Source: Theropithecus gelada (taxonomy: Eukaryota > Chordata > Mammalia > Primates > Cercopithecidae). Taken from it: a stretch of 64,000 nt of DNA. Every line of letters begins with the position of its first letter. Within the stretch, counting starts at the first letter, position 1. The notes under the pieces were generated by a model. The model searched no databases, was not told where the DNA came from, and saw nothing but the letters and a program-made list of their open reading frames with translations. Below are positions 46,166-57,269 of this stretch, piece after piece. Made by a program: the position numbers and the translations under genes. The stretch is from NCBI RefSeq assembly GCF_003255815.1, contig NC_037669.1, positions 49,340,093 through 49,404,092 of the forward strand. The letters are read 5' to 3'.

Positions 46166-46279
46166 CGAAACAGAGGAGTCAAAGCAGGCAGTTTTGTGTG
46201 GTTTTTAAAAAATTTTTTAACTGACTGTGGAATGTCTTCGTGTTCTAAGTGGGGTTAACAGCAGCTGTCCCCCTAACAT

Positions 46280-46490
46280 CAGTAGAGCACTATGGGGCCA
46301 GGCACTGAGCTATGTGCTTTAACCAAATAATTTCATTTTAATGTCACAATAATCTTATAAAGAACGATTACTATTTCTATGTTATGGATGGGTATATCAA
46401 GACTTAGAGAATTGAAGAAACCTTGCCCAGGTTTCCAAGGTTAGTAAGTGGAAGAACTGGAATTTGAACTTGGGAGTTAGGTTTAATATG
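46280..46490 (-). repeat. MIR
   Basis: GGCCAGGCACTGAGCTATGTG, then CCTTGCCCAGGTTTCCAAGG and AATTTGAACTTGGG, is reverse MIR. Confidence 0.9.
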
Positions 46491-46589
46491 GTACAAAGAA
46501 CCAGTGTTTTACTTTTTGAGTCCATTTGAATATCTGTTATATCACTAATTGAATAAGACACTGTCTTCTCAGTATACTAAATAATTTAT

Positions 46590-46879
46590 TTTTATTTGAC
46601 GCGGAGTTTTACGCTTGTTGCCCAGGCTGGAGTATGATGGCACGATCTCGGCTCACTGCAACCTCCGCCTCCTGGGTTCGAGTGATTCTCCTGTCTCAGC
46701 CTCCTGAGTAGCTGGGATTACAGGCGTGCGCGACCATGCCCAGCTAATTTTGTATTTTTAGTAGAGACAAGGTTTCTCCATGTTGGTCAGGCTGGTATTG
46801 AGTTTCTGACCTTGGGTGATCCACCCTCCTCAGCCTCCCAAACTGCTGGGATTACAGCATGAGCTGCTGCGCCCTGCCA
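46590..46879 (-). repeat. Alu
   Basis: TTGACGCGGAGTTTTACGCTTG to GAGCTGCTGCGCCCTGCC; retains some unusual CpGs. Confidence 0.95.
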
Positions 46880-47167
46880 TACTAAAGAATTTATAAAACA
46901 CTTAAATAAAAACAGTAATGTACAGTATTTGCTTTTAGAACTTTATTACTCCCTCCCACACTCACTTCTCTGGTCTTCTCCCTTGAAGTCTTAAGTTAGA
47001 ATTGAAGAACAAAAGAGTAAGAAAAGAGGCAGGCTGAATTACTGATTAGCGTTTTCGTCATCTGAAAAGAACGTGCTGCTGTAACTCTTCTTAGAGATAA
47101 TTTATACATGTGAACAATTTGTTTCAGACCCTAAGATTACCTTATAAAAGCAAACTTTTAAAAACAC

Positions 47168-47198
<31 letters not shown>

Positions 47199-47486
47199 TT
47201 TTTGAGACGGAGTCTCGCTCTGTCGCCCAGGCTGGAGTGCAGTGGCGGGATCTTAGCTCACTGCAAGCTCCGCCTCCCAGGTTCAGGCCATTCTCCTGCC
47301 TCAGCCTCCTGAGTAGCTGGGACTACAGGCGCCCGCCACCTCACCCGGCTAGTTTTTTTGTATTTTTTAGTAGAGACGGGGTTTCACCGTGTTAGCCAGG
47401 ATGGTCTCGAGCTCCTGACCTCGTGATCCGCCCGCCTTGGCCTCCCAAAGTGCTGGGATTACAGGCTTGAGCCACCGCGCCCGGCC
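47168..47486 (-). repeat. AluY, Old World monkey type, with (TTTA)n tail
   Basis: The tail is TTTA repeats (47168-47202). The body carries CTCACCCGGCTAG and ends CAGGCTTGAGCCACCGCGCC. AAAACACTTATTT is duplicated around it. Confidence 0.95.
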
Positions 47487-47661
47487 AAAACACTTATTTT
47501 TAAAAGGTGAAAGGGATATTAAAAGATTATCTGTTCAACTCCTGATATTACAGTAGAAATACTGAGGATTTCCTCTAGTTAATAATTGGGACAGGGCCAG
47601 AACCCAGGTCCTTCAAGGCCTAACTTGACCTGTAGCTCCTGTAAGACTAGTCCTCAATTTG

Positions 47662-47675
47662 CAGCACTAGGTGGC
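47662..47675 (+). promoter_or_regulatory. Weak CTCF-like motif
   Basis: GCACTAGGTGGCCT matches about 11 of 14 positions of the CTCF core, including TAGGTGGC. It may be chance. Confidence 0.2.
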
Positions 47676-47711
47676 CTGTCTCTGGCTAACAAAGTTTGGA
47701 TCTATCCATAG

Positions 47712-47929
47712 ATTATTTTATTTATTTTTTTTGAGACGGAGTTTTGCTCTTGTTGCCCCGGCTGGAGTGCAATGGTGAGATCTCGGCTCACTGCAACCTT
47801 CACCTCCCGGGGTTCAAGCGATTCTCCTGCCTCAGTGTCCCGAGTAGCTGGGATTACAGGCATGCACCACCATGATCGGATAATTTTGTATTCTTAGTAG
47901 AGATGGGGTTTCTCCATGTTGGTCAGGCG
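47712..47929 (-). repeat. Alu, truncated
   Basis: T-rich tail, GAGACGGAGTTTTGCTCTTG, stopping abruptly at TGTTGGTCAGGC. Confidence 0.9.
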
Positions 47930-48600
47930 AGAATATTATTTCTCTCTGCATGTGAAGGTAACAAGGAGAAAGGACACATATTCAGAGTATAGCCAAGAGT
48001 GGTCTAATAGAATATGTCGTGTAATATGAAACACAAAAACGAGACCAGCTTCTACCTTTAACAGAGACTATGATTCAAAGCATTTAACCCTTTGAGAATT
48101 TTCTAACTCCTGTAGAACCATTTCATGTTTAAGTCCACTCTCATTCAAACACTTGTCAATTCATAATAAAGATAACATTCTTATTTGGATTTGTTTCCAG
48201 TCTAATCTTTCTATACCAAGTTACTCAGATAAGTGTGTTTAAGGCCAAATACCTATAGAAGTCACTACATTTTGCTTGGCTGATATCTTCACAGTTCTAA
48301 GAATTACAGATCTTTTGAATTCAATGTAGTACAGTTACAGGCTGCAATGATTGTGTAGTTTTGTTAATTATAAATAAATAGGTGAAATACTTTAGAAAGC
48401 TTGGACTTCATTTTAAAGTTCTAAACTGGCGTGAAAGACTGGAGAGTTATAGCAATGCTTCATCAGGAACTCATGTGGATGTCTTATGACATATCAAAAG
48501 TGCTCTGGACACTCTAGAGAAAGACAAAGACTTTAAAAAGTCATTTCCCCATATCTAAAGGGAGGGGAACCCTACACAATATTAATTCCACGTGACTTAC

Positions 48601-49535
48601 CTATATCGCTCCTCCTGTAAGGTCTGCATTATTAAGGAATAGTCCCTCTGATAATGTTCCTTAAGAGTCTCAAAGGATTCCTCTAGTCTGGCCTGGGTTT
48701 CCCGGATCTCCTGGATCTCATGTAGTAGTGCATCAAATCCTGAGCTCTGCATGTCCAGGGTGTTTGTTTTGGAGCTGGATGCTCCTACAGCGATGCCCCC
48801 TGTGGTGCTGTTGGCTCCCACTGAGCCTGAAGTGGCACTAGAACAATCTTCTTCACTACCATATTTTGGGCTAGACTGAAAGTTCGAAATCACTCCCAAA
48901 GCCTTCCCCGCATCATCCACTTGCCCTTCCTCTAAAGAGTCCTTCAGGTTGGGGATGTTGTCTGCACTGCCAAATTTGTTCCGAATGAGTGAGGCAATCT
49001 CTCTGGGCTTTGAGACTACAGCGCCTGCTGCTGAATGGGTGGCTTGGGAGAAGCTGGAAAACCCACCTTTGACACTATCCACCACACCTTCACTGAAGCC
49101 AGTCACCTTTGCTCCCACATCCTTCAGACCCTGGTGCATGTCCCTGAAGACATCCTTTGGCTGCCGGGGGATCCCATTCTGCTCCACCTCTCTGAGCTTC
49201 CTGTGGTAGTGCTCAAGTTTCTTTTGCAGCTGGAGGATAGTTTGGGCCGATTTCTGGTTCTTCTTCTCAAAGACCTGCTTGATGCGGGCAGCCTGCTGTT
49301 TGTCTGCGCTGTTGGCAAGCTTCAAGTATTCAGCAACGTTGTCGTCCCGGGCTGTTTGTGCAATCTTGATTTGTTCTGTGAGCTTCAGGATCTTCTGCTG
49401 CAGGTGAGCAATGGCAGCCTTTGTACGCTGAGGGTCTGGTGTTCCATCCACAGAGTCTGTGTGGATGCTGCCATCGGTACTGGAGGCCACTGCACTGGAC
49501 GTTTGGGCAAGGCTGCTTACTTCCAACCGTTCGAT
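48601..49535 (-). CDS. TMCC1: TMCC1 internal coding exon (935 nt)
   Basis: This exon encodes residues 1-312 of the 461 that lie in the window. It reads IERLEVSSLAQ at its 5' end and LQEERYR at its 3' end. The acceptor (TTTTTACACTAG, then ATCGAACGG) puts the exon start at 49535 in phase 0. The donor AG|GTAAGT puts its end at 48601, leaving a codon split 2+1. Contents: a Ser/Thr-rich leader (about 4-37), a first coiled coil (about 38-119), a Gly/Ser linker, the family-conserved LIRNKFGSADNI (183-194), an acidic/Ser-rich stretch, and the start of a second coiled coil from about 268. TMCC1 is an ER membrane protein; published work places it at ER-endosome contacts, where it promotes endosome fission, and shows that it oligomerises with TMCC paralogues. 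Sequence separates it from TMCC2 and TMCC3 (SSLAQTSSAVASSTDG is TMCC1-like). No ATG opens the frame here: the first codon of the apparent frame at 49526 is TTG (Leu), so translation must start in an upstream exon outside the window. Confidence 0.97.
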
Positions 49536-50588
49536 CTAGTGTAAAAACAAGAAGTAGATGTTAGAAGCCCAAGAGGACTACGTCTCCAAAATCAATGGGC
49601 CAAAATGTATTGTAAATGTATCTACTCTCAAATCTCAGTAGATAAACGGACCTATAATTCCCCCTTGTCCTATGCAAGCCCTGTCTCCCTCTTATATAAT
49701 GTCCTCATACAAGTATACTTTAAGCAAAACAGATATATGAAAAAAGATCTGCATAAGATATAAGCTGGCAGATTCTTCCTTTGCTAGAGGATTTTTCAGT
49801 GTTTCTTCACACAATAACACTCCCTTAGTGGGTTTAAAGTATGAAGTAATTCACTTTCTTTACACATAATTTTTATTCAGGAAGAACATCTATGTAAAAC
49901 AAGTTGTATCTCCATTCCAATATAATCATATGAAAACCCTTTTGGTGTTCAGACATCTCTGTAATTCTGATCCACACTTATAGATTATGGTCACCTAAAA
50001 ATGTTGGCAAGAATAGGTATGTTACTGGCTAGATATAAAAATGCAATTTTTATCACAATGATTTTTATCCAAATCATGTCAAGGGTGATGGATCATTCTA
50101 TATATTCTAAGGGCACTTAAGTGGCAGCTGGAGATGGTTGGAGGCAAGATGGGAAGGTACTGCTGAAGGTGGCAAAGATGAATGTTACCAAATCAAAGGT
50201 GATAACCGTGAGCAAGAAAACTTGAAAACTCAGGGACAGGAACAGTAAGAGCTAAGTTAACAAGTCAGGGACAAAGGTCAGGTCTTTTGGAGCCCAAATT
50301 TTGTGACTTTTATTCAGTAAAAGGTTTTTGTTAGGCAAGGGACTCCAAAGCACATATACTTTAACCCTTTCATGTGGGTGAGAATCATTCAAAGGAGTTG
50401 AAGAAAAAGACAAGATACTCAGATTTAAAAGCATAAATGTTCACTCTTCAACATAGTTAGTTAAATCTGGGGAGGTCAAGTTTCCCAAATTTAGGAGAAA
50501 AAAATCCTTTAGTAGGTCATCCCTGGGTGTGGCTTGTGGTGGTAAATTTGAGTAGTGCCCAAAGAAGAAGGCTCTAGAAACTGTTCTT

Positions 50589-50895
50589 GGCCAGGCACAG
50601 TGGCTCATGTCTATATTGCCAGTGCTTTGGGAGGCCAAAAGAGAAGGATCACTTGAGGCTAAGAGTTTAAGACCATCCTGGGCAACACAGTGAGACCCCC
50701 CTCTCTACCCAGTTTTTTTTTTTTAATTAGACAGGTATGGTGGCACACACCTGTAGTCCCAGCTAGTAGGGAAGCTGAGGTGGGAGGATCACTTGAGCCC
50801 AGTAGTTCCAGGCTGCAGTGAGCTATGATCGCACCACTGCACTCCAGTCTGAGTGACAGAGCGAGACCCTGTCTCTAAAAATAACAAAACAAAAC
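50589..50895 (+). repeat. Alu
   Basis: GGCCAGGCACAGTGGCTCATGTC to GAGACCCTGTCTC and a short tail. Lies on the 5' side of the 935-nt TMCC1 exon, opposite in orientation to the Alus on its 3' side. Confidence 0.95.
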
Positions 50896-51845
50896 TGCTC
50901 TCTGTTAAGCAGTAACAGAGTAATGAGTAATGAGTAATAAAATAACCTTCTTAGGGTAATAAAAATCCCCAGTACAAGTGCCAAATTACAATCCTTTTCT
51001 TGGTTCCCATATTAATCTGTACCAGGTAACAATTTGCTAGAAAGAACTATATACAAGGTTACCTTCTTCCTCATATTTTCATGACAATAATGCAGGAAGT
51101 TTGAAATATTTATGAAATGCCAATAATTAACCTAGGGATAACATCTTCTTTTTTTCATCTGGGATGTATTACCTCAGTTTGCCATCTGAGCAGTAGCTAT
51201 GCTGATCTCTGAGCCATAAAACACATTTAGTTCATTACCGAATTCAATATATTACCACTGATGTGAATAAAAACATTACTTTCTTTCTAGATGAACAAAT
51301 GAGAAATACTGTGCATTTAAATAAAATCAAAAGAGAACTTAATACTGAAATTAATGACAAAATAACGTTATGCTCCACTAGTTAATAAAAGAGAATATCC
51401 GGAATAGTTACTAGCACAATAACTGTTTTGTGTCACTTCTTCCTTCTGCCCAATTCATCTTTTGGTGCATGCTAACAAGCAGTGGAATGGCCAGACACAG
51501 CAGAAGGGAGGAGCAGCCAGAATGCCAGATAACCAAGGTGCCAAGAGTTGCAACAAGAGCTCCTGGAAATCCACTTTATTCAGTGCCCAATGTCTTCTAG
51601 GTTGTACAAGGTTCTAATTGTTACATTTTCTTTCTGAATGAAATTTCAGATCCTTGACCTTGATGAGTATTTATGTTTAATAATTAAGCTCAAAATATAC
51701 CACAATATAAAGGAAAGCAAACATAAGAATGTCACTAGATCCAAGACTCTAAGCTTCTGCATGCTCTAGTTATCCCTCTCTTAGGTTCTCTGATATTAAT
51801 ATGAATATTTACATACAATCTGTAGACTAAAGAAGTGTAACTATG

Positions 51846-52095
51846 GCCAGGCACAGTGGCTCACACCTGTAATCTCAGCACTTTGTGAGGCCAAGGTGGG
51901 AGGATCGCTTGAGCCCAGGAGTTTGAGAACAGCCTGGGTAACATGGCGAAATCCCATATCTACAAAAAATTTAAAAATTAGCTGGGCATGGTGGCACGTG
52001 CCTGGAGTCCGAGCTGCTCAGGAGGCTGAGGTGGGAGGATAGCTTGAACCTGGGAGGCAGAGTTTGCAATGAGCCATGATTGTATTTGATTATAT
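51846..52095 (+). repeat. Alu, 3' truncated
   Basis: GGCCAGGCACAGTGGCTCACACC to GCAATGAGCCATGATTG, then lost. Confidence 0.9.
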
Positions 52096-52143
52096 CACTA
52101 AAATGGGAAAAAAAAAAAATCTCTACATTAAACTTTCAACATA

Positions 52144-52470
52144 TAGTCACATGCTGCATTATGACATTTCAGTCAATGATGGACTGCATATACAACAGTG
52201 GTTCCATAAGACTATAATACCAGATTTTTGCTGTACCTTTTCTGTTTAGTTATGTTTAGATACACAAGCACCACTGTGGTACACTGCCTACAGTATTCAG
52301 TACAGTAACCTGCTGTACAGGTTTGTAACCTAGAAGCAATAGGCTATACCACATAGCCTAGGCATATACCATCTAGGTTTATGTAAGCACACTCATTAAT
52401 GTTCGCACTTTGACAAAACTCCCTAACTGCATTCCTCAGAATGTATCCCCATGTTTACAAGTGAACACAT
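52144..52470 (-). mobile_element. Tigger-like DNA transposon remnant
   Basis: Same family as 40192-40705, opposite orientation: AGTCACATGCTGCATTATGAC at one end, CAGTAACCTGCTGTACAGG and ATCTAGGTTTATGTAAGCAC inside, and CATGTTTACAAGTGAACACA at the other. No transposase frame. Confidence 0.7.
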
Positions 52471-52739
52471 TTCAGATGTGATTTTATTTCCTTATGTAGT
52501 AACTGAAGAGATAAACCAGGCTGTCTATAATCTGACTTCTGTCCTACTTGGGCTGTTTGGAGCCATAGTATGTCCTGGCTCCTATTCAGAATCATCAACA
52601 TGCCTGCAAGAGTATAGCTGATAGAACCCAAGGTCTTCAGCCTCTAAAAAAAACTAACCCATAGCTTCAGCAGTAAGGTAGTCTAACACTGAAACCATGA
52701 ATCACTGGACTACTGGAACTCCTCCCAATTCTGGCAGAA

Positions 52740-52900
52740 ACAATTTTTTTTACAGGAGGGAGAAAATGGGAAATAAGGGGAGGGGAAGAGAGGAGAATGA
52801 TGGAGAGAAAGAGAGGGAAGAAGAGAGGAAAAAACCAGAGAAGAGGACGAAGAAGAGTGGGGTGCAGAGGGAGAGCAAAGGAGGAAAGAAAGAGAAAGTT
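52740..52900. repeat. Purine-rich low-complexity tract
   Basis: Long run of A and G (GGAGG, GAGAAAGAGAGG, GAAGAGAGG) on the plus strand; apparent frames in it reflect composition. Confidence 0.85.
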
Positions 52901-53113
52901 ACATTGGATTACAGAATCACAGGACGGGGAGGAGAACAGCTGCGATATACTCTGAGTTAGGAACAAAGTCCTTAAAGGGGAAGTCCGTGCGCTAGGCATT
53001 AATACTTAGCACTTAGCTATGAGTTATGAAGGCACCAACTGAAAAGTGGTTCCCTTTTTCAACAGCCTTTGCTGGCATATTATTAGGCTGTCCATACATA
53101 AAATTAGATTTCT

Positions 53114-53416
53114 CCTCTTTTTTTTTTTTTTTTTTGAGACAGAGTTTTGCTTTTGTTGCCCAGGCTGGCGTGCAGAGGCGTGACCTCAGCTCACTGTAAC
53201 CTCTGCCTCCCGGCTTCAAGTGATTCTCCTGTCTCAGTCTCCTGAGTAGATGGGATTACAGGTGCGTGCCACCACATCCGGCTAATTTTTTCATATTTTT
53301 AGTAGAAACGGGGTTTCTACTACCATGTTGGCCAGGCTGGTCTCGAACTTCTGACCCCAGGTGATCCGCCCGCCTCCCAAAGTGCTGGGATTACAGGCGT
53401 GAGCCACTGTGCCCGC
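53114..53416 (-). repeat. Alu with perfect 17-bp target duplication
   Basis: CATAAAATTAGATTTCT at 53097-53113 and 53417-53433 bounds it exactly. The body has a small internal repeat (GGTTTCTACTACCATG). Confidence 0.95.
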
Positions 53417-53574
53417 CATAAAATTAGATTTCTAACTCACTCCAGATAGACAATTAAATCCCAAATGTAAAAGGCAAAATTTAAAAACCTTTCAAAGGCA
53501 GCATTGGAAAATAAGGAAGGCTTTTCTTAAACATTCAAGGAAAGGCACAAATCCAAAAAATAAAGATTATTGAG

Positions 53575-53815
53575 TCTGGCTCCATATAGTATAGTAGTGA
53601 AGCATAGATTCTGGCATAAATGGCTTGGGTTCAAATCTGGCTTTGCTACTAGCAAGTTATGTACACAAGTTAACCTCTGCATCTATTTGTCAACTCTAAA
53701 ACTGTAAAATGCTAGTGCTCACTTTAGAAGACAATTATGAGGATGAAATGGGTCAACAAATATAAAAGGGCTTAGAACAGTACCTGGCACTGAGTAAGTT
53801 GCTAGCACTGTTTTT
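53575..53815 (+). repeat. MIR, near full length
   Basis: TATAGTATAGTAGTGAAGC, GGGTTCAAATCTGGCTTTGC and GAACAGTACCTGGCACTGAG span the consensus. Confidence 0.9.
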
Positions 53816-54664
53816 GTATCATGAAAGTGGTTCTTTTAAAAAATTTAAATATTAAGAGATCCTAGAATATATTCCCTTCCAAGATCTTTCTACATTTCAG
53901 GCATGAACAAGAGATATGTAAAGAGTCTGAACCAAAGGAATAATGTAATTCAATACTACAATAAAAGTAATATAGTCACCTATGCTAGATATAGTTGGCC
54001 TCGTGGCTATACACTTGGCTAGCTAACCTTCCAATTTTAAAAACATTACAGATGTTGTTATCCCTGATTTACAAATGACTTGATTGCCTCCCACCACCAG
54101 TTATTACAAGGCAGTATGAAGAAAGCAGCAGCAGTCCCAGCTACTCAACAGGGTGTCTTTTTCTGACCATATCCTGAGGGGCTTTTGTACTCTCCTGTCA
54201 GAGTCCAGAGTATCAGTGTAGCAAATACTGCACATTCATAACTCATGTTAGAATTTGTAATTAATTTGTATAGAAAAAGGTAAAAATCAGTCAGTTAAAT
54301 ATATTTTGACTATTTATTATATGCAAGGCAATGTGCTAAAAAGCTAAGGATATGGTCAGAAGCCAGAATTCTGATCTGTTGCTGTAACAGACTATACTGC
54401 TTTGTCTGCATTGTATCTTTTACTATTAAGAGAGAGTTTGTCAGACTTAAATTTATCTATTAACTGATCTGAATTAGTTGACAGAAAACAACCCAAGAGA
54501 AAATCTAAACAGCAACACCTCAAAATACAGATTAATCAGGGCAGAGTGGTGCCATTTAGAGCACAGTATTTAACTCAGCTTTGCTACTTAGCTCTGTCTA
54601 CTTTCTCTAAGTAGATGAAAGTGTCAGAACACAACAGCACCCAGCTTTGAGAATAATCACGTGT

Positions 54665-54860
54665 AAAGGCAATGTGGTGGAAAGGGCACTGACAAGAATA
54701 AAAAGACCTAGCTTCAAACCTGGCTTTATCACCTTACAAGCTGTGTGGTTTTGGGTCACCTACTTGTTCTCTTTCAATCTTAGTTGTCTCATCTATACAA
54801 CAGGGTTATCACTTTCTAGAGAGATGTTTTTGAAAAAATGTTAAAGATGTATTAAGTCAG
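54665..54860 (+). repeat. MIR
   Basis: TTCAAACCTGGCTTTATCAC, TGTGTGGTTTTGGGTCACC and TGTCTCATCTATACAACAGG. Confidence 0.85.
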
Positions 54861-54979
54861 ATGATGCATGCCAAACATGGTAAACTAATTAATTACCTTC
54901 TTCCATCACTTAACCTGGCCTGTACATTCATTACTCAAAATCCAAATATCTATTTGTAACTAGAAAAAAATTAATAAAT

Positions 54980-55280
54980 TGGCTGGGTGTGGTGGCTCAT
55001 GCCTGTAATCCCAGCACTTTGGAAGGCCGAGATGGGCAGATCACTTGTGTTCAGGAGTTCGAGACTAGCCTGGGCAACACGGCGAAACCTCGTCTCTTAA
55101 AAAAAAAAAAAAAAAAAAAAAAAATTAGCCGGGTGTGGTGATGCATGTCTGTAGTTCCAGCTACTCAGAAGGCTGAGGTCGGGGGAAGATTCCTTGAGCC
55201 CGGGAGGTCAAGGCTTCAGTGAGCTGAGATTGTGCCACTGCACTCCAGCCTGGGTGACAGGGTCTCCAAAAAAAGAATAG
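54980..55280 (+). repeat. Alu
   Basis: GGCTGGGTGTGGTGGCTCATGCC; the middle A-rich linker is expanded to about 26 A. Confidence 0.95.
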
Positions 55281-55949
55281 TGACTCAGGCTATAATATTC
55301 AAGAATCATTCTCACAAGACTTTAGAATGAAGTATATTATATATTATTAGTCTGAAGTCTGTTAATGTGGGAAAATGTCAAAAATTTTCTATTTTCTGAG
55401 CATGTGCTAACCAGGAAAAGGAGAAGGTAACAAAAAAGGTGCTTTTATTACTGAGAATTAAAAAAATACATATTAATATTCATGTGCAGAAAAGCCAATG
55501 TGACTACAGAACTGCCATCAATAAGTTCTCCTTTACAAGTTAATTCCTGCTACAAATACTTCAATGATACAGTGTCATTAAAACAAAGTATTTCTTAGCC
55601 TTAGCTTAATTCTATTTATTTCAAGCAATTGTGATAAGATGAAATTCTAAAGTAATGAAGGAATCCAAAATGCTCAATAGGGTCTATGATAATCTGGCTC
55701 TCCCTGAGCTGGTTGTCATGACTTGTTAGGAAGCTTGTGAAGAGTAGAGGCTCCAAGGAAGAGCTGTTCGAACGATATACCCCTAATCCCATGTTAGGCC
55801 TAATTACTTTTCTTACTCTTAAAAATAATTTATTGGCTGATGAATTCTAAAGGTACACCACTAGCCCGCACTTCCTTTAATACTAGACTCATATATCCAA
55901 CTACCTACTTAGTATCTCTACTTGCATGTTCAACAGTCAGTTCATTTTT

Positions 55950-56233
55950 TATTTGTTTTTGAGACAGAGTCTCGCTGTCACCCAGGCTGGGGTGCAGTAG
56001 CATGATCTTGGCTCACTGCAACCTCTGCCTCCTGGGTTTAAGCGATTCTCGTGCCTCAGCCTCCCAAATAGCTGGGATTATAGGCGTGTGCCACCACACC
56101 TGTCTAATTTTTAGTGGAGGAGGGGTTTTGCCATGTTGGCCAGGCTGGTCTCCAACTCCTGGCCTCAAGTTATCCACCCGCCTTGGACTCCCAAAGTGCT
56201 GGGATTACAGGCATGAGCCACCATGTCTGGCCA
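55950..56233 (-). repeat. Alu
   Basis: GAGACAGAGTCTCGCTGTCACC to GAGCCACCATGTCTGGCC. Confidence 0.95.
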
Positions 56234-56365
56234 ATTCTTTTTTTTTCTCATATACTGTATATCCAGTTAACAACATTAATAATCATAGTTGCTAATACAT
56301 ACAGTATACTTGCTATGTGCTAAGCACTGTTCTAAATCCTTGGCATGTACATTGTTTAGTTCTGT

Positions 56366-56676
56366 TTTTTTTTTTCGTTTTTTTTTTTTTTTTTTTGAGA
56401 TGGAGTCTCACTCTGTCACCCAGGCTGGAGTGCAGTGGCATAATCTCGGCTCACTGCAACCTCCGCCCTCTGAGTTCAAGCAATTCTTCTGCCTCAGCCT
56501 CCTGAGTAGCTGGGATTACAGGTGAGGGCCACCATGCCTGGCTTATTTTTTGTATTTTTAGTAGAGACGAGGTTTCACCATCTTGGCCAGGCTGGTCTTG
56601 AACTCCTGACCTCATGATCCACTTGCCTCAGCCTCCCAAAGTGCTAGGATTACAGGCGTGAGCCACTGCGCCTGGC
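56366..56676 (-). repeat. Alu
   Basis: Inserted in the MIR; CATTGTTTARTTCTG is duplicated at its ends. Confidence 0.95.
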
Positions 56677-56720
56677 CTCATTGTTTAATTCTGCACAGTA
56701 ACACTATGGGATGGGTATTA

Positions 56721-57036
56721 TTATTATTATTATTATTATTATTTTTTGAGACGGAGTCTCACTGTGTCTCCCAGGCTGGAGTGCAGTGGCGCGATCTCGG
56801 CTCACTGCAAGCTCCGCCCCCCAGGTTCACGCCATTCTCCCGCCTCAGCCTCCCAAGTAGCTGGGACTACAGGCGCCCGCTACCGCGCCCGGCTAGTTTT
56901 TTTTTTTTTTTGTATTTTTAGTAGAGACGGGGTTTCACCATGTTAGCCAGGATAGTCTCGATCTCCTGACCTTGTGATCCACCCGCCTCGGCCTCCCAAA
57001 GTGCTGGGATTACAGGCTTGAGCCACTGCGCCCGGC
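56721..57036 (-). repeat. AluY, Old World monkey type, with (TTA)n tail
   Basis: GGGATGGGTATTATTATT is duplicated at both ends, the tail is (TTA)n, and the body ends CAGGCTTGAGCCACTGCGCC. Confidence 0.95.
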
Positions 57037-57269
57037 CGGGATGGGTATTATTATTTATCCTAATTTCATGGCTAAGAAAACCAAATCATAGGGAATTTAA
57101 GTTGTTCGAGATCACAAATTAAAGAAGTGCCAGACTCAATGTTTGAACCCAGAGAGTCTAGCTACAGAGTCTGTGTTATTACCCACTATGTATATACCAT
57201 GTTGTCCCAGCAATGCAACAGTCTCCTATAACTGCAATAATATTTTTATAATTATCTGCAGAGCAGCCA

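Larger units (their letters stand above)
32163..48600 (-). other. TMCC1 intron (16.4 kb)
   Basis: Donor GTAAGT at 48600-48595; acceptor CTCCTTAG ending at 32163. No gene is recognised inside. Alu-poor stretches 33544-36713 and 40633-44405 contain MIR, L1 and otherwise unique AT-rich DNA; the remainder is dominated by Alus, listed individually. Confidence 0.9.
56285..57190 (-). repeat. MIR split by two Alus
   Basis: Three pieces in order: 56285-56365 (CTTGCTATGTGCTAAGCACT), 56677-56720 (TTCTGCACAGTAACACTATG) and 57037-57190 (AATGTTTGAACCCAGAGAG). Together they form one reverse MIR. Confidence 0.85.

Noticed and set aside
49524..49526. Apparent start codon of a 309-residue TMCC1 protein
   Set aside because: The codon is TTG inside the exon; the frame continues upstream to the splice acceptor at 49535, so it is not a translation start.
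48949..49544. Open frames on the plus strand opposite the 935-nt exon
   Set aside because: Antisense shadows of the TMCC1 coding frame.
52697..52960. Charged Lys/Glu/Arg-rich open frame
   Set aside because: Product of a purine-rich low-complexity tract.
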